Of a stretch of DNA of 64,000 bases, positions 34,290-46,489 are shown piece by piece (positions within the stretch are counted from its first letter, which is position 1; each line of letters begins with the position of its first letter). The stretch covers positions 2,480,001 to 2,544,000 of the forward strand of contig JAKULF010000008.1 in NCBI GenBank assembly GCA_022661535.1. Reading direction: 5' to 3'. The notes under the pieces were generated by a model. That model searched no databases. It was given only the letters and a program-made list of their open reading frames with translations, and was not told the DNA's origin. Source of the stretch: Eutypa lata (taxonomy: Eukaryota; Ascomycota; Sordariomycetes; Xylariales; Diatrypaceae). Made by a program: the position numbers and the translations under genes.

Positions 34290-36010
34290 ACATAGAAATG
34301 CTGGAGTGCAATTGTGCGCTCGGGAGAGAGCTCGCCAATGAATCTTCCGATATCACATATTCCGATAATCCGTGGCAAGAGTACGGTAGAGCATGTGTAA
34401 CTAAGGCTGGATTGAATGAAGCCCTTCTCCGGCACTTTGGTAATGACCTCGAGGAAAGAAGATCAATTTTATTGGTGGGGTGATTGACTCTGCTGGCGAA
34501 AACACCTACACGAGGACTCCGGTAGTAGTAATCTTCAAGCATCGCCATATCCCTATCCATGCGAAAGTCGAATTTGATGATGAGGCTGGTCAGAGACAGT
34601 TCATGGTGCTCGATCTTCATACACACGAGTTTCCAATTCATCCAGCCTGATTTGGCTATACAGTGCAAGAGACGGGCCTCCGGGCTCTAGCAGTTGACGG
34701 TATTGTGGGCATTTTTGCGGTTTGTCGAAAAGCGTCCAGTCAATCACCGGCACCGGTTGGGAAGTCCTTCATATTTCGCTCAGTAGCGCATTGAGAACCA
34801 AGGGTAGTTCAATCTGACCGAGAATGGTACGTGTCCAAATACACACCATTTCTAGGCTTACTGTCCCTCAAGCGAATTCTTGAACCGACTTCCTGCTGTC
34901 TATAAAACCCGACAGACTCAAAATGACACTTTAAATTCAAGATTCCCAGCTCAGGCAAGGTATCAATATTCGTTATATGCACAGTAACTTTAAATTGTAC
35001 AGACTATGTTCCTTTCCTCTCTCCTAGTCTTTGTATCTATTGTGCAAGACAATGACAATATAGGCCTCCAAGAGAGTCAGTCTACCGATGAGAGATGGCA
35101 CGATGCCGTCCTCTATGTGCTTGACCTATTCACCAAATTTCCACCAGTATTACGATACGTCCATATTATAATCCGGGTCATGACTCCTACTACTATAGAG
35201 AATACTACACTCAGTCATGCGATGTTCGAGGTCATAAATCGTTTTGTACCGACCGTTATCATTGGAAGTGACCAGGCACGGGTGTTTGGAGGAGCTCGCC
35301 TGTTCTTTGGGTTCGTCGTAGAAACAGCAGGAATTCTCAGACATCCAACGACTGAAGCATCTGATGAATCCACGCCAGATAACCTTCCATATTTCTCTGC
35401 ATTCCAAAGAGTCGATATCAGGGACTTTAAAACAAAGGAGGTATCGTCTCTGATGTCACTGTATTTTCTCCAACTGATCTAAGTAACTATTACAACAACA
35501 TCGTAAATAGTATAGTTGTAGATTCGGAGCAGATTGGCGACTTGGAGTATTTAGCAGAGCTCTGCGCTCGAAACAGGCTCGCAGTGTATAGACCAAGTCA
35601 ACTAACGTCTGCCGCTACGCCATGACTTACGTTTGATCGCAATGCCCATCTATCAGTCTACTCACGGAGAAAACCATGCGATGAGCCCGGGAAATCTTCC
35701 ATCTTATTTCGACCGAAGCATGGAGAAGAGACTATTGATTGGGCCGCCATAGAACAGCTCATTGCTCCAATCCTACAGAGATATGAACCTGAAGGGACTG
35801 CCCTTTTCGATGCTCTCGGCGGAGCCGCAGTGAGTAGGATGTTAGCTCCGGATGAGATCTTGATATTTTGTGTCGATTTATAGTCGGAGTATGGGCTATG
35901 ATACCGACTTTTATGGGGTAGCACGCTCGCACGTCGAGGGAAGATTGGAAGACCAGACTTCTGGGGTAAGGCGCTGCGTACGTCATGTTGAATTAGAGCT
36001 TGCATGATTG
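34290..36010 (+). pseudogene. Decayed protein-coding gene, family not recognised
   Basis: Several plus-strand segments read like real protein but are separated by stops and frame changes. Segment 34298-34480 ends AGLNEALLRHFGNDLEERRS; a one-base frame change leads to 34483-34650 (TPVVVIFKHRHIPIHAKVEF) with a TGA, then the same frame continues to another TGA near 34793. An open frame at 35006-35482 (WHDAVLYVLDLFTKFPP, ARVFGGARLFFGFVVETAG) shifts again into FSPTDLSNYYNNIVNS, a TGA near 35623, and RPKHGEETIDWAAIEQLIAP to about 35880. Introns could explain one or two breaks (a TTGTACAG acceptor precedes 35003), but not all. Four of the stops are TGA, as expected from CGA deamination. I cannot name the family. 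Confidence 0.5.
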
Positions 36011-36426
36011 AAATGGGATGGAATGTTTTGGAACAGCAGGAAGGGATTAGAATTTTATTGCTTCACCCCCTCCTTGCGGCAGATGGGGAACGCGGGCATA
36101 AATCTACCCCTTTAATTTCATAAGAGCTAACTAAATACTTGCACTGGATGTAATCAATAGAGGAAGTCGTCATGAGACATAATCACCTCGTAAATAACAT
36201 GTGAAGATAGATAAGTAGTAGGATGTTCCTTGTAGTTATTATAATACTTTGCTACCCTTATCAGCCCCATCACGCTACCAAGTCAACTCAGCTTCTGATT
36301 AGGTCATGTATGTTGTCCGAGAGAAAGCCACGAAGAGCATGCCTGTCAATACAAGCCAAATTTCAGATACCAGGCCCCACAGCCCGTCACTATTAAATAG
36401 CCGAGACACCATGTTCCTTTCCCCCT
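36011..36426. other. Intergenic
   Basis: No feature seen beyond the probable 3' UTR of the gene on the minus strand. Confidence 0.4.
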
Positions 36427-37587
36427 TCACGCACGAGAGCTTCCCAGGTCCTGCAGCGGCACACTAACACCACTGTCGGCATTCCCCGAAGTTCTCGACC
36501 TCGACGCCGCGTCCTCGTCCCACTTCACATTCCGGTTCGAGACGTGGTGCTCGGCGAGTCTCTTGTCCCGCTGGTCCCGGCGGTAGAGGAAGAAGAGGAC
36601 GAGAGCGATGAAGGCGACGCCGACGACGGCGCCGATCACGATCCCGGCTATGGCACCGCCCGAAAGGCCGCCAGAAGATGATTCATCGCTGCTGCTGCTC
36701 TGCTCGCTCCCTGCTACGGGCACGGACGATGCTGTCGGCGTTGCTTCTGGCTCTGTTATGTTGAAGCAGGGGAATTCGGTGGCGAAGTTGGCTCGGTCGA
36801 TGTAGGTGATATCCGCGCTGTCGAGATGAAGAGATTAGCTTGGTTTTATATTACAGTTACTTTTCCTGCATAGACTTCTGCACAGTCGTTTTGTGGGTGC
36901 TCCTTCCATGGAGGTGGTATTGATTGTGATTGTGGTGATGGAAAAAAGGTTGTGATGTGTGGCCGGTTACTCTACTCACCATGCATAGTAGGTCTCATTC
37001 ACTCCCGTGTCGAACTCCGAGGTGTACTTGATCTGCAGTGTCGCGTTGCTGCCTACTGCTACATCTGCGGGTGGGTTCGCAATGCTCAAGCACTCGTGGC
37101 CAGGATCAACCTCCTTCATTCGATCCGATGGGATAAGAACATCAAAATCATCATTTGATTTGGGTTCTATGTTCTATTAGAGTGGATCATCTTGGTAAAT
37201 CTGAAGGAGCAGAAAACAATAGCAGCATACATACCATCGTCGTACGAGATTGCGAGCTGGACTGCGAATGCTTCATCCTGCTGGACGAGAGAAACCAAAC
37301 CGCCGGCTATATTCGTAATGTTAGTGATCCTCTAACTAGGCATTCATAGGCTCTGAAAGAAAAAAAAGGCAAATCATACTCAGCGGGAATTCTGTGCGAT
37401 TGGTCGGGCCTGCTGAGGTGCCGCACGGCGCTACGTTGTCGTGAAACGAGAGCCATTCTCTGTCTGGAGGCCACAGGAACGCCGCAGGGCCCATGTCGGG
37501 AGCCTCACTATCACTCTCGAATGCCACTACGCCTCGAGAGCACATGATTGCAACAGCAACGACGACTACTTCAAGAATTCTCAACAT
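36427..37587 (-). CDS. BIM1/X325-like extracellular protein with C-terminal membrane anchor
   Basis: Four exons: 37380-37587, 37235-37306, 36980-37166 and 36427-36817 (285 residues). A signal peptide (VVVVAVAIMCSRGVVAF) precedes the conserved start PAAFLWPPDREW and NVAPCGTSAGPTNRTEFPL. Exon 3 holds DPGHECLSI and NATLQIKYTSEFD, and exon 4 continues YYACADITYI and FPCFNITE, so the cysteines and N-glycosylation sites of the BIM1-like (copper acquisition/LPMO-like) domain are all there. A Ser-rich stalk, one transmembrane helix (AIAGIVIGAVVGVAFIALVL) and a short charged tail follow. Relatives include LPMO-fold proteins that bind copper through an N-terminal His; here no His follows the predicted signal-peptide cleavage, so copper binding of that kind is doubtful. 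Confidence 0.8.
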
Positions 37588-38780
37588 CTTGGCTGATGGA
37601 TTATTTCTGTTACCTTTTCTTCGCGATGCGTGCGGGTAAGTACTTAGGTAGGTATTTCCTTGGAGTGGGGTAGGATTAAAAATCGAGGGGGAGAAATGTG
37701 TAAGTATTATTTATCCCAACCAACGCTTGGTTGTTGATATTGAACGGCACACATTGGGTAACTCTTTCACTTGTGATTGAAACGGGCGTCAACGTTGATT
37801 GGGCCAACCCCAGGAATCCAGACCGCATCTTCCCGTGGATGCAAACAACATTGTTACATTTGGGAGGGGAACCTAATGTGTGAATAACAAATGACCTGAT
37901 TCTCCTCCCCCGCTGGGCACATTTTCTCTTCCTGCTACTCAACAATCTATATACATATCCAAGCCTACCTAATTAATATCAGTCCACCCCCTTCCGGCTA
38001 AAGCAGACTGATTGACAACGGACCACCAATCCGAACTGCGGGAAACAACCTTGGCAATGAAGTGGGTGTACACACATATAACCAACGAACCAAACCCTTA
38101 TCAGATTAGATGATCAGATTAGATGTTTGAGGTTCTTCTGATTGGTCTGGCGGATGCACCGGAATTGAAAGCTCGACTGAAAATCGCCTAGTGCTAATGT
38201 ATGTATGGATGGAGCTAGGGAAGTTGACAGCAGGTCATGGTGGGACGGCCGGGGACGGGATCCAGTGGAAATATAGAGCCCGCCTGCCATTCTCGGAAAG
38301 AGAGAAACCAGGTGATATAGGGCTCGGTCAGCGACTTAGTCATTACTCAATGAAAATTTGGACAATTTTTATCAAGGAAGAATGAGGTGTAACGTACGTG
38401 AGGGGGGGAATTTAAAGTAAAGCCGTAGCAAACGTGGTGAAAATGCAAGACGAGCAAAGAACCCCATGTTGAAGGGCCCCTACAGCTATACTACGTAGCA
38501 TTGGCATGCAGTCGTTTCCGTCGGGGCCCCCATGGCAGAGTATCATTGGATGGGCGGGTTTGTTCAATGGGTACAAGTTCATGGAGTATAGAGGTTCTCC
38601 GTATACTATCCTGACACACTGAGCCGGGTTCGCCATTTTCTAGCACCATAGGAAGCAAACTTGAAAGCATTTAAAAAGTTCGCAGTCTTCCCCACACCAT
38701 CTTTCCTTTCAGCTCATCAATACTGCGTTAGCCTCAGGTTCACATTAGTTCAAATAGTCATATTTCACCACCCTTCCCCC
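37588..38780. promoter_or_regulatory. Divergent intergenic region
   Basis: About 1.2 kb between divergent starts. It includes TAGGTAGGTA at about 37645 and a short direct repeat of ATCAGATTAGATG at about 38100-38124. No gene seen. Confidence 0.4.
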
Positions 38781-39411
38781 ATGTGGTCAATGCACACATT
38801 TATCCTCGTGGCAGCGGCCTTGGGCCCCAGCGCGACAGCTGCTCTATCATCACCGCCTGTTGGATTCGGTGCCCTAGAGAGTCGTCAAGGGGCCCCATCT
38901 CCGGAATCGAATCAATGCCACGCAGACTGCGGCTACACCATCCTCGACGCAGCACTTCCAGACCACTGCACCAACTCGACGTGGACCGGTATGCTCGATG
39001 ATTGCCTCGACTGCGCGTTGGTGTACGACATCTGGAAAGATTACGGAGAACCCGTTGCGCAGGCCGCCCAAGGTTGCGGGCTGGATGCGACGCCCGAGCA
39101 GCCAAGCTCGACTTCTTCTTCGTCGGCTCCGCCGTCAACTACTACTACTCACGGGTCTGTGCATTCGAGCGCCAGTTCGTCAGCATCTGGCGTAGATGCT
39201 ACGCCGTCGGTCACTGGGGGAGGAGCGCAGCCTTCTAATACCGTAAGTAGCTACTTAGAACGTAATTGTTTGCGACTTAGAGTTCCTAATGCGCAAGCAG
39301 CCGACAAGCACGTCGACTCCGGAGGGTCATGCGGAATCTATCAAGAGAGATGGTTCCCTGGCCATGTTTGCTGCTACTATTGGCGTATTGTTCGGCTTTG
39401 GGCTGTGGTAA
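38781..39411 (+). CDS. Small secreted Cys-rich protein with C-terminal anchor signal
   Basis: Two exons, 38781-39242 and 39301-39411 (190 residues). The start MWSMHTFILVAAALGPSATA is a clear signal peptide. The mature part carries a six-cysteine pattern (QCHADCGYTI, DHC, DDCLDC, GCGLDA), then a Ser/Thr-rich stalk. The second exon, reached through a GTAAGT donor and GCAAGCAG acceptor, encodes a short hydrophobic end (LAMFAATIGVLFGFGLW) with no basic tail, typical of a GPI-attachment signal. A cell-wall or plasma-membrane surface location is inferred. Without splicing, the frame runs into a longer unrelated tail. An upstream in-frame ATG at 38661 would bury the signal peptide, so 38781 is preferred. 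Function unknown. Confidence 0.72.
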
Positions 39412-40163
39412 AGGGATATGAGGGTTATTTCTACGGGCTTACATAGATATAAGGATGGATGTCATGCGCGCCAAGGCTGGGAGTGTAAGTCATTATATGG
39501 AAAGCTAGTAATATGAGGCATACGATTATATGAATGAAGCAATCCATCAAAATCTATAGTCACAGAGTTCCCCTATAACGACTAGTCATGTAATCACTGT
39601 GATAAGTCAGCCGTTTTATTACCCATATATTCTTCAATTTCAATTCAGCATAACTTAAGTAATTATATCGTTATTTAACTTCGGCAAAGGTGAAGCTAAT
39701 TATCTAAGTGCTAGCTTGTTGTTACGACTATATCGTCCGAGCGAGTCCGAGCTTAGCAAAGTTAAGAGGCATCGTAACCTTAAGAGCTCCGACGATTAGA
39801 CCAATTTCCACTTTAGAGTTGTTATAATCATATCTAGATACCTACTTGTTCTTCGTCTTATGTACTTTACTCAGTGCTTAAGCTTCTCATCAGGTATCTC
39901 CGAAGGTGTTGAAGGACAGCATTTAGCGACAGCATTTACATTTGCATTTCTCACCTTCTGAATTTTCGTCCCAGATACAACTAGGTACCTCCTCTTATAC
40001 CTAAACATCAACAAATAGTCCTATTGACTGCAGAATACCAACATTGCACTACTATATCTTCGCCCTCTAAATCAATACATATTGTTGCCAATAAGCAATC
40101 TATTAATTCCATGCTGCACAATCTCTCTATTTCATAACTGACTACGTTTTACACACATTCATC
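39412..40163. other. Intergenic
   Basis: About 750 bp with no gene. It holds the 3' UTR of the secreted protein and the promoter of the Sar1-like gene. Confidence 0.4.
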
Positions 40164-40712
40164 ATGTGGATCATTCGTGGGGCCGGGGATTTCCTGGTCT
40201 CTCTTAGACATTTCTTTTTCAATAAGCCAACCAAGCTCATTTTCCTCGGACTCGACAACGCCGGCAAATCAACGCTATTGCATAGGCTTTTCAACGATAC
40301 TCTCGGTATCCTGCCGCCCACTACACATCCAACCTCACATGAGCTTAGGATCGGGAATGTACACTGCACGGCGTTCGATCTTGGCGGGCACCGGCCAGCC
40401 CGGCCCTTCTGGTGGGAATGCTTCCCCAAAGTAGACGGCATCGTTTTCATCATTGATGCTACGGATCCTGGGCGTTTTGCCGAGGCCAGGGCCGAATTGA
40501 ACGAGATTCTTTCAATGGAGCAACTATTGATCGTCCCTATCCTTATATTGGGGAACAAGATCGACCAACCCGGCGCCGTCTCCAAAGATGAACTTCGCTA
40601 TCACTTTGGTATCCAACGATTCACATACCGGCCTATTGAACTGTTTATGTGCTCCATAGCCATGAGGCAAGGGTACGCAGAGGGTCTCCAATGGCTTACA
40701 AGATACATCTGA
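40164..40712 (+). CDS. Sar1-like small GTPase, intronless paralog
   Basis: 182 residues in one exon. It carries the Sar1 amphipathic N-terminus start (MWII), P-loop GLDNAGKST, switch I threonines in [12 protein letters not shown]3 DLGGH, G4 NKID and G5 CSI, and the end [13 protein letters not shown] parallels the GYGEGxRWLSxY of Sar1. Sar1 starts COPII vesicle coat assembly at the endoplasmic reticulum. Differences from typical fungal Sar1: the residue after DLGGH is Arg, where Gln or Glu is usual, the conserved loop between the ELRxxLG segment and RPIE is shortened, and there are no introns. These suggest a diverged second copy, perhaps a retrocopy, rather than the main Sar1. The frame is intact and all nucleotide-binding motifs are kept, so it is likely functional. 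Confidence 0.85.
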   Translation: MWIIRGAGDFLVSLRHFFFNKPTKLIFLGLDNAGKSTLLHRLFNDTLGILPPTTHPTSHELRIGNVHCTAFDLGGHRPARPFWWECFPKVDGIVFIIDATDPGRFAEARAELNEILSMEQLLIVPILILGNKIDQPGAVSKDELRYHFGIQRFTYRPIELFMCSIAMRQGYAEGLQWLTRYI

Positions 40713-41516
40713 TACGGTTGTCTTGGGGGGAACATTTAATTACTATGATTCACATGTAATATGTTGGAATTGAAATATCTAGTCCTTCCTAGTGTGGGAT
40801 TATTCAAATAGCCGTGTCAAACTCATGTAATGGTGATATGAGTGTGTATTTCCGACGCTCCTCGAAGATCATGACATGCCCCTTTTCCCCTGTCACTTCA
40901 AGATAGAAGAACGATGGTCCATCAAGAATAAAAATGAACAGTTATTTTAAACCCCCTCTATTTATAACAATTGGCCCAACATTAACAAATTAAGCAAGTC
41001 CATACATCGAAAGGGGGCTAGTAAAGTTTAACGGCTTAAAGGAAGATGTATAGGTAACTGGCTCGTTTCAAAGGCAAGGCCTCAAGGTGTTCGACTCAGG
41101 CCTGAAGCCAACAAAGGGAATGAAAACAATTTCATAAATAGCCTGTGTGCTCCATCATATTCGCAAATTGGTAGTATAATTGAAGATAATGCTATACATG
41201 TCATCGGCTCAAATAAGGCGGGCTCTTATGTTGAGGACATCGGGGGAGCAGCCAAGCTATCATAGCTTGTAGAAACGTTGGGTTAAGGAAAGCTTAGCGA
41301 TATACGGCGATACTAAACATATTCCATTTGTCTACAATATCCCGTCGATCACTTCCCTGTAATATATTTTCACATGGTTCGATGGCTACCGAGATGTGAT
41401 GGCAGTCAAAGGCCCATTATTCTAACCCTCCTAACGCATCTGTACTATGCAGGTAAAATCAGCACATAAGATGAGAGTACATTCTCTACAGGTAACAGTG
41501 AGAACTTAGTCACAGC
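40713..41516. other. Convergent intergenic region
   Basis: About 800 bp between the ends of the Sar1-like and PAQR genes. No feature recognised. Confidence 0.4.
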
Positions 41517-42579
41517 TCAGGGAACCGCGCATGTCCGATGTTTGTAGTTGTAATCAAATGCCAACAGAATGCCGACCAAGTGCGCTGCGGTCGCTAGAAC
41601 CACCAACACATGGAATATCTGATGCGAGCCTCCATATATGTCGAACCTACCCGGGCTTAGGCGCTCTGGGAATCTCGTCTATCTGCGGTTAGGAGGGAGC
41701 AACTAGGCATGACTTGGATAGACGTACTCCATAGACCAGCGCTCCAAGAACAAACAACCCCCCTTCGACTAGATAATAAAGTATACCTGATTGCTTCATC
41801 ATTTGCGCGAACCCAAAGAGGCTGATGCCGTGCGCGAGCGGGGCGAAGCCAGAAAGGCCAGTCCCGACAAAGCAAAGAACACGGAAGGTGCGCCATCGCG
41901 GACCTTGGAATCTTGGGTTGAGCAGAATTAAAATTGTTAGGGTCCCAAGTGTCAGTATCTAGGCTAGTAAGTGACGTGTAGTTATCAGATGTGAGGTTTG
42001 GCGAAGGGTGCATACCATAGACCAATACACCTTTCGCTGGACCGGCTCGCACCAGAAAATCATGTAGATTCCGGAAACAAAAGCCCCCAGTGTCAACAAG
42101 ACGATACCTCCGAAATCCATCCGAAGCCACAGTGCATCTACCTCGATGGAATGGTTGCATAGAGTGTGATACATTGTTGATAACAGGAGGCAACCAGCGG
42201 CGGTAAGGAAGAAGAATACAAAGATAAAGTCTTGGAGCGCCGTTATGTTAGGATATTCGCTATGAAGATAGTGTAGGAATGAACCTAGGCCTACAAGGGA
42301 GGCTATGGCTGGAAAGAGGTGCGTGTAGATATTCATAGACTCATTGTGCATGTAGAACCAGCTGTACAGGGATGCCCGTGCAGAGCCTGATACGGAACGG
42401 TAGCCATGCAAGATATATTTATTGTCTTTGCACCATTCTGGAATCTCCTCATACGAAAGAAGTTGAGGGTAAGCTCGCGTGGTGTTGAGTCTCCTGAGCG
42501 AAGGAGGCTCGCCCGATGTTTCTGCTGTGCTAGCTGCGTTGTTAGGAGAGGGGCCTTCGAGTTTCGATATCGACGACAT
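41517..42579 (-). CDS. PAQR/adiponectin-receptor-like (Izh-type) membrane protein
   Basis: Three exons, 42016-42579, 41728-41958 and 41517-41678 (318 residues). The signature begins after about 55 residues (LHGYRS, MHNESMNIYTHL) and continues through seven hydrophobic helices. Zinc-binding positions are kept: STMYHTLCNHS in helix 2-3 and GGSHQIFHVLVV in the last helix. The third exon, joined through a GTACGT donor, CCTAAC branch and GATAG acceptor, is needed to supply this last helix and the end YNYKHRTCAVP. Yeast Izh proteins of this family affect zinc, sterol and lipid metabolism, and animal relatives are adiponectin receptors with ceramidase activity. An endomembrane or plasma-membrane location is inferred. 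Confidence 0.88.
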
Positions 42580-43677
42580 TGTAGTTAAGTATTATGTGCA
42601 TTGAAGATTGCCAGAACTGTCCACTCAGAGTGTGAACGAACGCTTGCTCGGAAAGGATCTTAAATGTTTTGGGCTGACCATCTGGTCGGGCGGATTGCAC
42701 TGAAAGTGTGTTGGAAGAATGCAAGGAATGTCTTGCAGGCGATGGAGATGATCGGCGAATAGCAACAGATTACCTAATATTAGAACAGCCGTCTGGCACT
42801 TCAGCACTTTGGACGATATCTACAAAGGTCAGCCATTACCACGATGAAAATATCTGCTTTACCCATCATATCATCGACTTCATCAGGGCCAGCTAGAGTT
42901 AGTGGCACAAACATGCCGACATCAAGACATATGTCAAAACCCGCCTCGTAGATGATGTTCCCACTGGGACAATTAGACAAGGTGCGGGAGACTATGTATG
43001 CGCCAGGGGATTTAAATCATAAATGACTGTGTTTTATTGGCTTGCGACCTAGCTAGAGATTCACTCGCAAATGTTCATGAATACTTTTACCGCTCCTCAC
43101 CAAAATCCAAGGCCACAATTGCATAACGACAGGTCTCTAAGTCTTAAGGAATGTTATAACACTCTGTACTGGACCCTTCGTATACGTAGCTATACAAGGA
43201 CACGTTCCGAGGTTTTAACCGTTTAGTAAGATTGTTAGACAAGAATAATTCACTCACAGTTCCATATTCCACTGCTGTAATATAGCAAACTATCATAATA
43301 AGAGGTTTACAGAGCACGCATCACCGCTACAAAAGTATTCGACATAATCTACTACTACTATTTCATTTGCCTATGCCTAAATTTGATGATGATTCTTGCT
43401 TGTCCTTTCAGAGGTTTGTAGTTATGTACGTGCTAAAGGTGGGTGGGGCCCGCTGGGATATGGGGCCTAGTTAGGGGACCCCCCGGCAAGAACCGATTGG
43501 CATGGACGGGCCGTAAATAGTCGCACGCCATAGCCAAAGAGATGACAAATCCAAGTCGGCGCGGAGAGTCGGGATCCTACCGACATTTGGGCTATCCATA
43601 GGTAAGTAATTGCCAACTTCAAAAGCTTAATCTTTACATCATTTATCATCTGATTCCTCCGGCCACGAGCTTGCATC
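42580..43677. promoter_or_regulatory. Divergent intergenic region
   Basis: About 1.1 kb between divergent starts (PAQR minus, SLC25-like plus). No gene or RNA seen. Confidence 0.4.
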
Positions 43678-45320
43678 ATGGCAGTCAACAGCGATCCGGA
43701 GAGCCAGAGAGGGAGCGACGAGCAGACGCCTCTGCTCGGAGATAGACGCACCTCGGAGACCGAGGAGCAACAGCAACACGAACAGCAACACGAACAAACT
43801 CCGTTGTTAGAGGAGCAGGAACCGCCACCACGCGATGAGCATGAAGAAGCCGCGCTGCTTGAGCCGCCTGCTCCCGGGAAGCGCACCTGGGGCTGGTGGG
43901 CTTGGCGTGCATTCTGGACGATCCTCGTGGCCGTTATACTCGCGGTTTTCATCAAGGGGTGGATAGATGCAGATAACACCAACGTCAGTGAATAAATGAG
44001 TGAAGCGACATCTGTATCACTATTTCCGATCAATGGAACTAACTCCTGCTTGCAGTTCGATCTGAAAGGCGCTCTTATGAGAGCGCTGGGAGGGGGCTTA
44101 AGCGGCGCTGCGGCTATGCTTCTGCAGGTGTTGCTTCTTATGGTATGTTATATGCGTCGGTTACATTCCATCCCATCTAGGTACCTTGTGAGACTAAGCG
44201 ACTATACTGCGTAGCCTCTTCGGACAATCATGAATTACCAGTACCGTCACGGAACTTCTTTCACGGAAGCCACACGGACCCTCTATCATGACGGGGGCAT
44301 CCGACGTTATTACCAGGGTCTGCTTCCCGCGCTGTTCCAAGGTAAGATTTCGTATCGCCTATGTTCGCAGATTCCAAGCTCAACCCCGTAAAGGCCCCAT
44401 CTCAAGGTTCGGAGATACGGCGGCCAACGCCGGAATTCTAGCCTTGCTCCAGTCGAATCCGTACTTGAGCCAGCTACCCTCGCTTATCAAGACCGTCTTC
44501 GCCTCTATCTGGTAAGGTGGACATCTTTCCCGCGATTAGAATGTCTTGAAAGTGCTAAGCAGGAGATGTTTAGCGCTGCTTGCTTTCGGATGATTCTTAC
44601 TCCGATCGACACGCTGAAGACGACGCTCCAAGCCCAAGGGGCGCGCGGAACCGCCCTGCTCCGCCAACGCATCAAAAGAAACGGCGTTGGCAGTCTCTGG
44701 TGGGGCGCAATTGCAACTGCGGCAGCTACCTTCGTGGGACACTATCCTTGGTTCGCTACTGTAAGCTAAACCCTCCTATGTTCACGATCTCCTGGGATCT
44801 CATGCGTGACATGGTAGTACAATTTCCTCTCAGAGGTTCTCACCGAACCCCCCAAACATCCCCTCATAGTGTGGCTTGCCCGACTAGCTTTCATCGGGTT
44901 CTGTGCGTCCGTGATATCCGACTCCGTCTCGAACTCCCTCAGAGTAGTTAAGACATACCGTCAGGTGAACGACACCAAGGTCTCGTATTGTAAGTCTACC
45001 CTCGATCAACTAACTGCGTTCCCAACCACTAACTAGACAACTCTGTAGCGGAAGCAGCAAGGTTGGTCGTGCTCCAAGACGGCATATCCGGGCTTTTCGG
45101 CCGCGGCCTCAAGACCCGTATTCTGGCGAACGGCTTGCAGGGGCTTCTATTCTCCATTCTCTGGAAGCTATTCCTTGACCTGTGTGTGAATCAACAATGC
45201 TCGCTACCGATGACTTGGGCTGACAGTGTACGACGACAGCTGGGAGAAGAAGACTGGTTCCTGACCTTAAGGCTTCTTCTCGAGGTGTACTTAGCTGTTG
45301 CGCATATGGATCGCCGGTGA
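43678..45320 (+). CDS. Atypical mitochondrial-carrier-like (SLC25 fold) protein with extra N-terminal region
   Basis: Seven exons: 43678-43983, 44056-44142, 44215-44341, 44394-44511, 44574-44760, 44818-44989 and 45049-45320 (422 residues). The first 60 residues are acidic with two EQTPLL repeats, then one hydrophobic segment (WTILVAVILAVFIKGWI). The carrier part begins ALGGGLSGAAAMLLQVLLL. Only one full signature remains (LTPIDTLKTTLQ); the first repeat has LMPLRTIMNY and the third SNSLRVVKTYRQ. RYYQGLLPALFQGPISRFGD and GLFGRGLKTRI are family-like repeat ends. A mitochondrial or other organelle membrane is inferred; substrate unknown. The final about 45 residues after LWKLFLDL are uncertain: a GTGTGT there could be another donor. 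Confidence 0.75.
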
Positions 45321-46145
45321 CAGGCGGGGTGACTATATAAAGTACTCTAGTGCATGAATCACACGGTACAACGAGGAGTCGTCGACTTTACCACTATTTC
45401 AGCAAACGCTACCGCCTCCTCCATAGGTCTTCGATGTTCACGGGGTGGCTATGAAGGGACATACGAACGTCAACTACAAATACTTATACTAACAAACTAG
45501 CTACCTATGTCTAGGAATAGCATCCTATTTTCAAAGATCTACCGAACCCCTAATTCTGGATACATTTACGGATAACATTATTGGATTTATGATTATGTTT
45601 TAGAGTAATTTGGCATTAGGATAATTACAATGGGAGCATCAGCATTATTCCATCGAATACAAAGAGACTCGATACTTTACTAGTATCAAGAAACATTCGC
45701 GCCCCGTCTGCAATTCATGATTGGCCCCTCCTCCAGTACTTAATATCTACAGGTGTTCTTCATAGGGCAGGTATGCGAGTACCTACTTCCTACCGATGAC
45801 CTCCGATGTCGTCCGTACTCCTAACAAAGACCCCCGATAAAAGTGGGTTCATTGCTGGGTAGTTCACTTAGAGTACCTACAGTTACATACATATACACCT
45901 CTACCCTTGAATTAGTACTAGGCCAAACGTATAAACGTATTGAAAGACTGGACATGGGGATCTATATACCTGTAGATCTGATGGCTTACTGGCCAGCTCA
46001 GCTCAGGAAATGGTTATAACACTTTAAAATATCTTACCGAGACACACTGGAACGACTACTTCGGTAATATAGCTAGCATTTAGCAATCATAATCAAAACT
46101 TCCTATTACCTAATGATACCTACATAGCTACATAAGTAATTAAAT
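45321..46145. other. Intergenic flank of the AT block
   Basis: Normal-to-A+T-leaning sequence with no open frame of note; composition changes sharply near 46150. Confidence 0.45.
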
Positions 46146-46424
46146 ACATTACCGCGCGAAAAAAAAATTTTCGACATAATCTTAATAATTAATTCGACGA
46201 TAAACATCGTTATAAAATTTCGATATTAAATATTATTATTTAATATTATTTTTAAAATTATATTTTATATAAATTTATAATAACATTTAATAATTATTAT
46301 TATATAAAAGTTATTTTATTTTAAAATTAATTTTTAAATTTTTTTTAAATTAAAATTATTTTTAATTATTAAAATTATTTATATTTATATTATTATTTAA
46401 TTATATTATTTAATTAATTATTAT

Positions 46425-46489
46425 TTAATTATAATATATTATAAAAGTTAATTATAATATATTATAAAAGTTAATTATAATATATTATA
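46425..46489. repeat. 23-bp tandem repeat, about 2.8 copies
   Basis: Two exact 23-bp units (46425-46447 and 46448-46470) built of TTAATTATAATATATT plus ATAAAAG, followed by a partial third copy. It lies within the AT block. Confidence 0.85.
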
